From the NCBI RefSeq assembly GCF_900141935.1, contig NZ_FQYX01000003.1:62001-126000 (forward strand): 64,000 nt of DNA. Reading direction: 5' to 3'. This document shows, piece after piece, positions 28,418 through 37,274 of the stretch; the first letter of the stretch is position 1, and each line of letters opens with the position of its first letter. The DNA is from Arenibacter nanhaiticus. GTDB lineage: Bacteria > Bacteroidota > Bacteroidia > Flavobacteriales > Flavobacteriaceae. The position numbers were made by a program, and so were the translations under genes. The notes under the pieces are model-generated. The model had not been told where the DNA came from and searched no databases. It saw only the letters and a program-made list of their open reading frames with translations.

Positions 28418-29866
28418 ATGTTATTTCGTCTCCTTTTTCTTTTCGTTTTTGTGGTTGTGTCATGTTCCTCTGCTGAGGGACCTGATATTATTTTTGAAGA
28501 TTTTGAAAGTGGAAACTTCGAAAACTGGAATAAATTAGGTGTAGCATTTAATTCACCAACTAGACAAGACTCGATTTCCGAATCAATTGAAAATGTACAA
28601 GGTAATTTATTTGCATATTCGAATTTTGAAGGATCAGGAGAAAGTTTAGGGCAGGGAAAATTAGTTTCAGGCAACTTTATAATAGACCGAAAATATATCC
28701 GCTTTTTGGTTGCAGGAGGTAAACACAAAACTAGAGAATGTATAAATCTTATCATTAATAATAAAATTGTTAGGACTGCAACAGGAAAAAATGATCATAC
28801 TTTAAGGGAAATTACTTGGGATGTTAGTGATTTACAGGGTAAGATTGCAATGATAGAAATTGTGGATGCATTGGCATCCAGTTACGAACAGAATTCATTA
28901 GGTCATATAATTGTTGATAATATTGTATTCAGCGATTTTAAGAATTCCCAAGAAGTAATATTTGAGAATTTTGAAAGTGGTAACTACAATAATTGGAAGG
29001 TGGAGGGTGATGCATTCGAAGTACCCCGGAATAGGATCAACGTTTATTATCCTATTTCAGTAAATGGATTTAATGGAGAGTATTTTGCCTTTTCTTTCGG
29101 CGAGACACATGATTCTAAACAGGGAAAACTCACTTCAAAAACTTTTGAGATAACCCATGATGGGATAAAGTTTTTGATCGGTGGAGGAGGTCATGAAAAT
29201 AAAACCTGTATTAATTTAATAGTTAATGATTCGGTTGTTTTTTCTCAAGTTGGTCAAAATGACGGTGAGATGCGATCGCATCAATGGGATGTAACACCTT
29301 TTAAAGGCCAAATGGCTAAGATTGAAATTGTAGACCACTATTCTAAGGGATGGGGACATATTATGGTGGACGAAATAGTTTTTTACAACAAGCCTGTGCG
29401 AAGTAATATATGGTTTTATTTGGGATCAGTACTTTTTGTACTTATAATTTCCTACGTCCTATTTAAAACTGTCACTTCTAGAAAACAATTGAAGCACATA
29501 GTGGAGGTAAGTGATGAAGAGAAGGAAAAATATGAGAAATTAAAGGCTTCAATTGAAACATCTAAAATATTTAAAGAACAGAACCCGAGTATAAATGATA
29601 TTGTTAAAATATCGGGTATAGAGGAGAATGAGATCAATTATTTATTCGAAACGGCGGGAAATACCTCGTTAACAAACTACATTAATTATTTAAGAGTCGA
29701 AGAGTTTAAAAGGCAATTAAAAGATCCACAAAATGAAGCCTTTACAATGATGTATATTGCAGAAAATAGTGGTTTTAGTTCTAAAACTTCTTTTTATAGG
29801 ATATTTAAATCAATAACCAAATGTACCCCTTCGGAATATAAAAAGAGCTTTGGTCGGAATCATTGA
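28418..29866 (+). CDS. Membrane-spanning AraC-family regulator with duplicated DUF4980-like sensor
   Basis: 482 residues. The N terminus is an export signal with a lipobox-like VVSC (C16). Two homologous beta-domains follow, about 24-173 and 180-324. Each opens with IxFExFESGN(F/Y)xNW and runs through GxLxSxxFxI, FLxxGGxHxxxxCINLIxN, WDVxxxxGxxAxIEIVD and GHIxVDxIVF. This is the domain at the N terminus of many GH32 levanases (DUF4980-like). A single membrane helix (about 331-350) leads to a cytoplasmic linker and a C-terminal AraC-type pair of helix-turn-helix motifs (about 390-480, YIAENSGFSSKTSFYRIFK). I infer a one-component sensor that binds sugar outside and DNA inside. The DUF1080 gene cluster 575 bp downstream is a likely target. 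Confidence 0.85.
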   Translation: MLFRLLFLFVFVVVSCSSAEGPDIIFEDFESGNFENWNKLGVAFNSPTRQDSISESIENVQGNLFAYSNFEGSGESLGQGKLVSGNFIIDRKYIRFLVAGGKHKTRECINLIINNKIVRTATGKNDHTLREITWDVSDLQGKIAMIEIVDALASSYEQNSLGHIIVDNIVFSDFKNSQEVIFENFESGNYNNWKVEGDAFEVPRNRINVYYPISVNGFNGEYFAFSFGETHDSKQGKLTSKTFEITHDGIKFLIGGGGHENKTCINLIVNDSVVFSQVGQNDGEMRSHQWDVTPFKGQMAKIEIVDHYSKGWGHIMVDEIVFYNKPVRSNIWFYLGSVLFVLIISYVLFKTVTSRKQLKHIVEVSDEEKEKYEKLKASIETSKIFKEQNPSINDIVKISGIEENEINYLFETAGNTSLTNYINYLRVEEFKRQLKDPQNEAFTMMYIAENSGFSSKTSFYRIFKSITKCTPSEYKKSFGRNH

Positions 29867-30440
29867 CTTATAAATGTTTGAAGAGAGTATTCCATTGTTT
29901 GATTATATCTAATGTTTCCTTGGGGGAATACCGGTGGAGGAAATAAGGATATAGAAAAAGTTCCTAATAACTCGTAGTAAGGGACTTATTTCCTTCATTT
30001 ATTGGTAGGCCTATTTTTTTATGATTCCAATTATTATATACTTATAATCTTTATTTTATATTACTCACGTTATTCTTGGAAATAAAGATGATGACAATGA
30101 AAATACGACAGATTATTTTCTTCTAATCAAACTTATAAATAATGTATACTTAATAATATCAGAGGTATTAGCTTGTAAATTTTGCAAGGAAACCACAACC
30201 TTGTAGATATTCTAACCTTTTCTTCTTTGAATAAAATTATATCAGCTACAATTAGCATAGTTGATGTAATTTTTTCATTTAAACCCAATTGATTCATTTT
30301 TTTTCGTTCCTCTTGAATGTAACCGTAAATAGGGGCTTGGGACGTCCCAGTACCTGTTCTGGGACATAAAATGCTATAAAAATCAGCTTATTTTTCAACC
30401 CTAAATCTAATTTAGTTGCATAATATTTGATAGCAAAAAA
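29867..30440. other. Intergenic region between regulator and DUF1080 cluster
   Basis: 574 bp without a supported gene. It has a long-loop inverted repeat near 29940-29998 (AGGAAATAAG / CTTATTTCCT) and the GGGAC element described separately. It probably holds the promoter of the downstream gene cluster. Confidence 0.5.
30339..30365. promoter_or_regulatory. GGGAC palindrome and inverted repeat, candidate operator
   Basis: A perfect 10-bp palindrome GGGACGTCCC (30339-30348) overlaps a perfect 7-bp inverted repeat, GTCCCAG (30344-30350) and CTGGGAC (30359-30365). It is GC-rich in an AT-rich spacer, 75-100 bp before the DUF1080 start. It is a plausible binding site for the adjacent regulator. Confidence 0.45.
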
Positions 30441-31181
30441 ATGCCGTACATGGAAATAAATTTAGAGGTAAGCAAAACAAGAAAATTAGTTCGGAGGATT
30501 AAAACCTGGATAGACCAATTTTTTACAATTAAAAAAAACCTTTTGGGTAAAAAGTGCCTGGTACTGATTCTTTCTATTATGGGAAATCTAAGCTGTAAAG
30601 CTCAGCCTAGCACGTTTACAGGCTCTCTTTTTGACAGCAAAACCTTAAAGGGTTGGGAAGTAGTAAATAAAGAAAACAAAAAATATTGGTCCGTGGTGGA
30701 TAGTGTTATAACCGGTGGCGATGGCATCACCAATATACCAACTAACACATATTTACGTACTAGTGATAGTTATGAGGACTTCGAATTCCGAGCTCTTTTT
30801 CGCTTAACCGGTGATCATGATACTGGCTTAATCAACAGTGGTATCCAATACCGTTCTATTATTGATGGGAACAAAATTATTGGGTATCAGGCGGATATTG
30901 GAAGAGGTTATTGGGGGGATATCTACGATGAGCACCGGCGCGCTAAACTTATAGGAGGAGATCTTAGTACGTTACGATACCTCCTGAAAGAAGATGGATG
31001 GAACAGTTATATTATCCGGTGTAAAGGAAACAAACATGAACTGTATATCAACGGGGTGAAGACCACTGAGTATATGGAAAAGGACCCTGGAATTCCATCA
31101 AAGGGAGTTATTGGTATTCAATTGCATAGTGGTGGAAATGCGAAAATTGAATTTAGGAATATAACGATTACTAGGCTTTAG
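30441..31181 (+). CDS. DUF1080 (3-keto-disaccharide hydrolase fold) lipoprotein
   Basis: 246 residues as drawn. The first 35 residues are hydrophilic and precede a normal lipoprotein signal (VLILSIMGNLSC), so a TTG near 30543 may be the real start. The mature part is one DUF1080 domain: SLFDSKTLKGWEVVN, TYLRTSDSYEDFEFRALFRL, NSGIQYRS and GVIGIQLHSGG. DUF1080 is a concanavalin-like jelly roll; some members hydrolyse 3-keto-glycosides. It opens the cluster, 33 bp before the PVC-type gene. Confidence 0.88.
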   Translation: MPYMEINLEVSKTRKLVRRIKTWIDQFFTIKKNLLGKKCLVLILSIMGNLSCKAQPSTFTGSLFDSKTLKGWEVVNKENKKYWSVVDSVITGGDGITNIPTNTYLRTSDSYEDFEFRALFRLTGDHDTGLINSGIQYRSIIDGNKIIGYQADIGRGYWGDIYDEHRRAKLIGGDLSTLRYLLKEDGWNSYIIRCKGNKHELYINGVKTTEYMEKDPGIPSKGVIGIQLHSGGNAKIEFRNITITRL

Positions 31182-31214
31182 AAAAGTGTAATTAATAATA
31201 TTTAAGCAACATAA

Positions 31215-34200
31215 ATGAAAATCAATAGATTATCCCTTCTATACTGCTTGATCATGGTCTTGGCTTTTCAAGGATGTAAAGAAAAGTCATCAATGTCCGG
31301 ATCCGGGGATGTTACAGGAAACGAAAAAATCGATTATAACCGAAAGACACAGTCCTCAAGGACAGAAATATATTCTCCAGAAATGGAATTGGCCGGGTTT
31401 CAAGTCCCTGAGGGTTTCGTAGTGGAATTGGTGGCTAGTGAAAGAGATGGTGTGGTGAACCCTATCCATTTAGCTTTTGACGATGCTGGTAGGTTGTGGA
31501 CGCAGACGGCCGAAATGTATCCTTTAGATCCGGTTTCTGATATAGCATGGCAAGACCTATTAAAGCTTATGGATAACCCAGAGGCACAAGAAAAAGATCC
31601 CAAATTTAAAAGGATTTTGGACTTGTACCGAGGCAAGACCCAAGGAAAGGATAAAATACTAGTGCTTTCTGGTCTTTATGGCAAAGAAAAGGTAACTGCC
31701 AATATATGGGCAGATGGACTTGCTATACCCCAGAGTATATTGCCCTATAAAAATGGAAGTTATGTAGCTCAAGGTTCCGAACTTTTTTTCCTGGAGGATA
31801 CAAATAATGATGGAAAGGCAGACAAACGTACACCTTTGTTCACCGGATTTGGAATTACCGATACTCATACCATGGCCCATGTATTGGTTCGCGGTCCTGG
31901 GGATTGGATCCATTTTAGCCAAGGTGCTTTGAACAAGGGAGAGGTGAGTTCCCTGATAAGTGATGCCAAAATTCGCTTGGATTATAGTAAAATAGCAAGA
32001 TTCTCCTTGGATTCGAAAAAGATAGAATTGGTCAGCTCGGGTTTAAACAATATTTGGGGCTTTAAGCTTAGAGGAAATGGACAGTGGTATGGCATGGAGG
32101 CCAATGATCTTGGTTATTCCGTGGTCCCCATGGAAATTGGAACAGGTTTTCCCGGTATAGGAAGCGAACGCCTACGTCCTTACCAACCGTGGATGCCGGA
32201 ATTGCATAGTTTTCGCGTAGGGGGAACTGGGATTTCAGGAGTTGCTTTTTCGGACGATCTGGAAGGGAGCTTCCCAGAAGAATGGAAGGATGTGGCCTTT
32301 ATAGCAAACCCTATTACCAGTGCTATAAACGCAGTTAAGATTGCACGCAACAAGGATGGCACCGTTTCGGCAGAACATCTGCCAGATTTTTTAACTTCAA
32401 AAGATGATTGGTTTAGGCCTGTCAACATGGAGTTTGGCCCGGATGGATGCTTATATATTGCTGATTGGTACAATAAAATAGTATCCCATAATGAAGTAGC
32501 AACCACACATCCTGATCGTGACAAATCACACGGACGTATTTGGAGGATTCGTCATAAATCGCAAAAACCACGGGATATTCCTGATTTTAATGAGCTAAGG
32601 ACAGATGAACTAGTTCAATATCTTAAATCTCCATCAATTTGGGCGAAACGTGCCGCTTGGCATCAGATAAGTGACCGACCTATTGTAGAAACTCGGGAAC
32701 TAGCCACAGATCTATTACTTTTAGTTTCTGATATTCAACAAAATGAAATTACACGTATAATGGCGCTTTGGTCCCTTGAAGGAATAAAGCATTACGATGA
32801 AAAGGTTATGATATCCCTTTTGGATACCGAATCCGATAACCTAAGAAGGGAGGTTGTCCGTTCCCTTCAATCCTTTTCCTTAAGTGCCGATAACTTGGCC
32901 CATTTATTGAAAATTCCCTCCAAGGATGAAAATCCTATGGTTAGGTCTCAGGTCTTAAGAACCTTGGATGCGGTGGGAACCGCAAATATGGAAACCATAG
33001 CTCTATTAGTTGGGGCCTGTAACCCACCACTTGATGGGAATGCTATGGGAGGGGCGTACGAACGTAATTTTGAAAGATATCTTGCCCGAAAGGCCCTAGA
33101 GAATTATCCGAACGAACTGTTAGACTTTGTAAAATCATCAAAAGCATCCCAATATGCTACTTCGAATTTAATCTGGGCAAGTCAGGCACTACCAAAAGCG
33201 GAACGGGAAGCAGTCTTTGTGGATTTATGGAAGCAAAGTGATGATAAGAACCTAGATGAGGCCACATTTATAGTTGTGGCGGGAATGTTGGAGAATAGGG
33301 ATGTATTAAATGTTGTCCTGCCAGTTTTGGAAAACATTGATAAAGCGGAAAAACATGTTACGCTCACTTTGAAAAACTTAGCTAAGGTACAATCCAACGA
33401 ACTGACAAATGCACTAATAAAGCCTATTAGGTTTTTGTTAAAAAGCCGAGAAATATCCCATCAACATCTAGGATTGGAGGCTATTGGAAAATTAAATGTC
33501 AGTTCACTAAGAAACATGGTTATCCCTTTTGTAGATAAAACTTCTTCTTCCGAAACTATAAAACTGGCGATGCTAGCACTAATTAACCAACCCGAAGAAA
33601 ATAAAGCGGTGTTTGAACGGATAGCAAAAATGGAATTTTTAGAATTGGATTTGAGGGCTACAGCAATCCAGGCACTTGCCAAGACGAATATATCAACTGC
33701 CAATAAAACCTTAAGTGAATTAATACCAAAAATGGGGCAATCTCAAAAACAATCCGTAACCGGAATATTATCCAATTCCGAAGAAGGAGGTACACTTTTG
33801 AAACAGCTTTTCGATACAGGAATTTTGACTTCTCAAGAATTTGGCTTGTCTAGTGCGGAAAAGATATTTCAGTCCAATAAAGAAGATACAAGGGGAATAG
33901 AACTTTTCGCGCAGGTGAAGAACAGGATCCAGAATGAGAAGAAAGCCTTTGAATCCAAATTGCATCGATTTATGGTCATAGCAGAGAAGAAAGGCGGTAA
34001 CCCAGAAAACGGTGAAAAACTCTTCCAGACTTGCTTTATGTGTCATAGAGTGGGAGATAAGGGATTTGATTTTGCTCCGGCCTTGGATGGCTCTGCTTTG
34101 CGGGAAAATGAGGCGTTGTTGACTGCGATATTAGACCCTGATGCCGCTTTAGAAAGTAGTTATGCAATTTACCGGGTTACTAAAAAAGATGGTAGCACCT

Positions 34201-34400
34201 TGGAGGGATATCTTGTAAAAAAGGATGAAAGGGGCACTACCATAGGATTTATGGGAGGGAGTAGCAGGTTTATTCAAGCTTCGGAAATAAGTTTTGAAGG
34301 TTTTTTAGGAGGTCGTTCATTTATGCCAAAGGGCCTAATAGACAATTACTCGGACGAACAGGTGTCAGATCTACTGGCATTCATCAAGACATTAAAGTAG
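31215..34400 (+). CDS. PVC-type propeller / HEAT-repeat / cytochrome c lipoprotein
   Basis: 1061 residues with a lipobox (FQGC, C21). Residues about 60-430 form a glucose/sorbosone-dehydrogenase-like propeller (TIGR02604 type: GFVVELVASERDGVVNPIHLAFD, GPDGCLYIADWYNKIVSHNE). Residues about 440-900 are HEAT repeats. The C-terminal domain carries one covalent-haem site, CFMCH (C940, C943, H944), and the TIGR02603-type ending LDPDAALESSYAIYRV. The family is abundant in Planctomycetes and Verrucomicrobia and also in flavobacteria; it is thought to be a periplasmic sugar oxidoreductase passing electrons to haem. Beside DUF1080 it suggests sugar oxidation to the 3-keto form. Confidence 0.87.
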   Translation: MKINRLSLLYCLIMVLAFQGCKEKSSMSGSGDVTGNEKIDYNRKTQSSRTEIYSPEMELAGFQVPEGFVVELVASERDGVVNPIHLAFDDAGRLWTQTAEMYPLDPVSDIAWQDLLKLMDNPEAQEKDPKFKRILDLYRGKTQGKDKILVLSGLYGKEKVTANIWADGLAIPQSILPYKNGSYVAQGSELFFLEDTNNDGKADKRTPLFTGFGITDTHTMAHVLVRGPGDWIHFSQGALNKGEVSSLISDAKIRLDYSKIARFSLDSKKIELVSSGLNNIWGFKLRGNGQWYGMEANDLGYSVVPMEIGTGFPGIGSERLRPYQPWMPELHSFRVGGTGISGVAFSDDLEGSFPEEWKDVAFIANPITSAINAVKIARNKDGTVSAEHLPDFLTSKDDWFRPVNMEFGPDGCLYIADWYNKIVSHNEVATTHPDRDKSHGRIWRIRHKSQKPRDIPDFNELRTDELVQYLKSPSIWAKRAAWHQISDRPIVETRELATDLLLLVSDIQQNEITRIMALWSLEGIKHYDEKVMISLLDTESDNLRREVVRSLQSFSLSADNLAHLLKIPSKDENPMVRSQVLRTLDAVGTANMETIALLVGACNPPLDGNAMGGAYERNFERYLARKALENYPNELLDFVKSSKASQYATSNLIWASQALPKAEREAVFVDLWKQSDDKNLDEATFIVVAGMLENRDVLNVVLPVLENIDKAEKHVTLTLKNLAKVQSNELTNALIKPIRFLLKSREISHQHLGLEAIGKLNVSSLRNMVIPFVDKTSSSETIKLAMLALINQPEENKAVFERIAKMEFLELDLRATAIQALAKTNISTANKTLSELIPKMGQSQKQSVTGILSNSEEGGTLLKQLFDTGILTSQEFGLSSAEKIFQSNKEDTRGIELFAQVKNRIQNEKKAFESKLHRFMVIAEKKGGNPENGEKLFQTCFMCHRVGDKGFDFAPALDGSALRENEALLTAILDPDAALESSYAIYRVTKKDGSTLEGYLVKKDERGTTIGFMGGSSRFIQASEISFEGFLGGRSFMPKGLIDNYSDEQVSDLLAFIKTLK

Positions 34401-34412
34401 TTTAGAAACTAA

Positions 34413-35669
34413 ATGGTACTCTTAAAAAACACCTTATCAATTTTGCCATATTTATTGATGTTTCTGCTGTCTACTCTATGGGGCCAGGCACAAAAAATAC
34501 CATCTACTTCGGTGTTTTTTGAGAAAACACAATTGTTAGACAAGTATGTTTCCGAAGGGGCCTCGATCGCAGATGTGAATTCTGATGGCATTTTGGATAT
34601 TATTTCAGGTTCTATATGGTGGAAAGGCCCTGGTTTTGAACAAGTCTACGTCTATGCGCCAGTAGAATATTTTCCGATTACCGGTCCGGGGCTAGAGGGG
34701 TATTCCACTAATTTTTTTACGTTCCCTTCCCATATAGATGGGAACCGTTGGATAGATATCCTTCAAGTAGGGGTTCCAGGTTCGGATAGTAAATGGATCA
34801 AAGATCCTGCAATAATATCGCTACCTCTTACTGCCGATATGGTAGTGGAGCCAACTTATTTAAACGCCCTGAGGAATGTTTGCCATGAATCTCCTGTCTT
34901 AATGGATATAATTGGAGATACGAAGAAAGAACTATTGGCTTTCAGCCAAGGAAGATTAGTCTTAGGTATGTCTCCTAAAAATAACGGGGAAGATTGGCAA
35001 GCCCTACCTATTTCCGTCAAGGATCCTACACGTTTTCCTGTGTATTCCCACGGATTGGGGGCGGGAGATATCAATGGGGACGGACTAGTCGATATTATTG
35101 AGAAAAGTGGATGGTGGCAGCAACCTGATTTTTGGAATCTCAGCGATACTTGGGTCTATCATGCATATCCATTTTCCCCTGGGACAGGTGGGGCCCAAAT
35201 GTACGCCTTCGATATTGATGGCGATGGGGATAATGACGTGATTACGTCCATGGACGGACATGGCTATGGACTTTCCTGGTATGAACAAATAGGAAGTAAA
35301 GAGAATATCAATTTTAAAGAACATATTGTTATGACCGATAGGCCAGAAGATAATACTTATGGGGTGTCCTTTAGTCAGTTGCATGCAATGGAAGTGGCAG
35401 ATATTGATAATGACGGGATATTGGATATTATAACCGGTAAATGCTATTATGCCCATAATGGGCGTGATCCAGGTGCCGAAGATCCAGCGGTTCTGTATTG
35501 GTTTAAAACCTTAAGACATAGAAATGGTTTGGTAGAATTTGTTCCTTATCTGATCGATAACGATTCTGGGGTGGGGAGACAGTTTTCAACGGGAGATCTT
35601 AATGGGGACGGTAAAATCGATATTGTGACCGCAAACAAAAAAGGGGTCTTTGTCTTTATGCAGAAATAG
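34413..35669 (+). CDS. Secreted VCBS/FG-GAP repeat protein
   Basis: 418 residues with a signal peptide (about 1-26, ending WGQAQ). Five or more FG-GAP/VCBS calcium-binding motifs are spread along it: DVNSDGILDI, DINGDGLVDI, DIDGDGDNDV, DIDNDGILDI and DLNGDGKIDI. This makes a single propeller without an ASPIC domain. It starts 12 bp after the PVC-type gene, so it is translated from the same message. A role as a binding or docking partner of that protein is inferred. Confidence 0.85.
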   Translation: MVLLKNTLSILPYLLMFLLSTLWGQAQKIPSTSVFFEKTQLLDKYVSEGASIADVNSDGILDIISGSIWWKGPGFEQVYVYAPVEYFPITGPGLEGYSTNFFTFPSHIDGNRWIDILQVGVPGSDSKWIKDPAIISLPLTADMVVEPTYLNALRNVCHESPVLMDIIGDTKKELLAFSQGRLVLGMSPKNNGEDWQALPISVKDPTRFPVYSHGLGAGDINGDGLVDIIEKSGWWQQPDFWNLSDTWVYHAYPFSPGTGGAQMYAFDIDGDGDNDVITSMDGHGYGLSWYEQIGSKENINFKEHIVMTDRPEDNTYGVSFSQLHAMEVADIDNDGILDIITGKCYYAHNGRDPGAEDPAVLYWFKTLRHRNGLVEFVPYLIDNDSGVGRQFSTGDLNGDGKIDIVTANKKGVFVFMQK

Positions 35670-35714
35670 TTAAAAAAAGAACAGCAATCAATTAAATAAC
35701 TAATAAAAAGAATT

Positions 35715-36011
35715 ATGACTAGACACTTTGGAATGTTTCAGTTTAAGGAAGGAGTGAGCAACGAAGAAATTGAAAATTGTTTTGAAACAATGAAAGCCAT
35801 GGTAGGGAAAATACCGGGGTTGTTAGACATGGAATATGGCCCTTATGATAGTACGGAAGGATTTAATGATGGCTTTACCCATGGTTTTATCATGACCTTC
35901 GATAGTCCAGAATCTAGGGAAGAATATCTGCCCCATCCCATTCACGAAAAGGTGAAAGACATAGTAATTCCACAATTGGAGCGGGTAGTGGTTTTTGACT
36001 TTAATGTATAA
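35715..36011 (+). CDS. Dabb-domain (stress-responsive alpha/beta barrel) protein
   Basis: 98 residues forming one Dabb domain: RHFGMFQFKEGVSNEEIENCFE, then FTHGFIMTFDSPESREEYLPHPIHEKV. These dimeric cytoplasmic proteins resemble ferredoxin-fold monooxygenases and cyclases. Several work in small-molecule degradation. It lies 14 bp upstream of the Tm-1-like gene and is probably co-transcribed. The reaction is unknown. Confidence 0.85.
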   Translation: MTRHFGMFQFKEGVSNEEIENCFETMKAMVGKIPGLLDMEYGPYDSTEGFNDGFTHGFIMTFDSPESREEYLPHPIHEKVKDIVIPQLERVVVFDFNV

Positions 36012-36025
36012 CCTAAAAAAAGGTT

Positions 36026-37246
36026 ATGAGCATGAAGGATAAAAGCATAGTAATGCTTGGTTGTTTTGATACTAAGGGAGAGGATTTTACCTACCTCTAT
36101 CAATGTTTAGATATTCAGAATCAGCCTTTAATTACTATAAACACTGGGGTTATGGATACTTCCGTTAAGTTTCCCATTGATGTGGATAACGAATCTGTGG
36201 CGGCTGCTTCTGGTACAAGCTTAAAGAACATTAGAAAATCTGGTGATCGAGGAAAGGCGGTAGAGCTTATGGGAATGGGCGCCTCGGAGATCCTTTCGGA
36301 CCTTGTTTCCAAAGACCTGATCAAGGGTGTTATTGGAATGGGGGGAGGTGGCGGCACCTATATCATATTGGAAGCCATGCAGGCAGTACCCTTGGGCATA
36401 CCCAAGCTATGTCTTTCTACGGTAGTAGCCAAAGACCTTTCTAGACAGATCGGGGTGAAGGATATCACAATGATGTCTTCTGTGGTAGATGTTGCCGGCA
36501 TCAATAAGATCAGTCGGTTGTTGATACAGCAGGCATCAGCAGCCATAACTGCAATGGCACTCGTGAAAGTGGATACTTCGGTGACAGTTAAAAAAAATAT
36601 AGCAATTAGTATGTTCGGGAATACTACCAAATGTGTGGACAAATGTACCGAACTATTAAAAGACCGGGGGTATGAGGTCATGGCCTTCCATGCCACTGGT
36701 GTTGGTGGGGCTACTATGGAATCGCTTATACGTGAAGGTGTTTTTGATGCCGTATTGGACGTTACCACCACTGAATTGGCTGATGAACTTTGTGGAGGTA
36801 TTTTAAGTGCCGGCCCAGACAGGTTGACAGCGGCTTCGGAAATGGGGATTCCCCAAATAGTGGTGCCTGGCTGTTTGGATATGGTGAATTTTGCCCAATT
36901 GGATACTATACCCCAGAAATATAAATCAAGAGAGCTTTATAGTTGGGCACCTGATGTAACTCTAATGCGTACCGATAATATTGAAAACAAGATCCTGGGC
37001 AAACAGCTTGTCAATAAATTAAAGAAGGCCAAAGCTCCTGTGGAAATCTTGATTCCCTTGAAAGGAATTTCCCAAATTGACAGTGAAGGAGATATTTTTT
37101 ATAACCCAGAAGCGAATAATGCACTTTTTGAATCCATAAAGGAAAATGCGAAGGGCCATATTGAAGTAGTCCAAATGAACGCTCATATCAATGATGAAGT
37201 CTTTGCTAAGATGTTAGTGGAGCACTTGTTGAAAATGATGAAATAA
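36026..37246 (+). CDS. Tm-1-like ATP-binding protein (UPF0261)
   Basis: 406 residues, cytoplasmic. It shows the UPF0261 pattern: VMLGCFDTKGEDF at the N terminus, a glycine-rich IGMGGGGGTY loop (near 110), SMFGNTTKCVDKCTELL, FHATGVGGATMESLI and a VVPGCLDMVNF stretch. In tomato Tm-1, which inhibits tobamovirus replication, the same ATP-binding domain is fused to a TIM-barrel domain. Here the two halves are separate neighbouring genes. The bacterial function is unknown. The start at 36026 has a second ATG two codons later. Confidence 0.9.
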   Translation: MSMKDKSIVMLGCFDTKGEDFTYLYQCLDIQNQPLITINTGVMDTSVKFPIDVDNESVAAASGTSLKNIRKSGDRGKAVELMGMGASEILSDLVSKDLIKGVIGMGGGGGTYIILEAMQAVPLGIPKLCLSTVVAKDLSRQIGVKDITMMSSVVDVAGINKISRLLIQQASAAITAMALVKVDTSVTVKKNIAISMFGNTTKCVDKCTELLKDRGYEVMAFHATGVGGATMESLIREGVFDAVLDVTTTELADELCGGILSAGPDRLTAASEMGIPQIVVPGCLDMVNFAQLDTIPQKYKSRELYSWAPDVTLMRTDNIENKILGKQLVNKLKKAKAPVEILIPLKGISQIDSEGDIFYNPEANNALFESIKENAKGHIEVVQMNAHINDEVFAKMLVEHLLKMMK

Positions 37247-37274
37247 AGAAATATAAACATAAAATTAAAACAAT

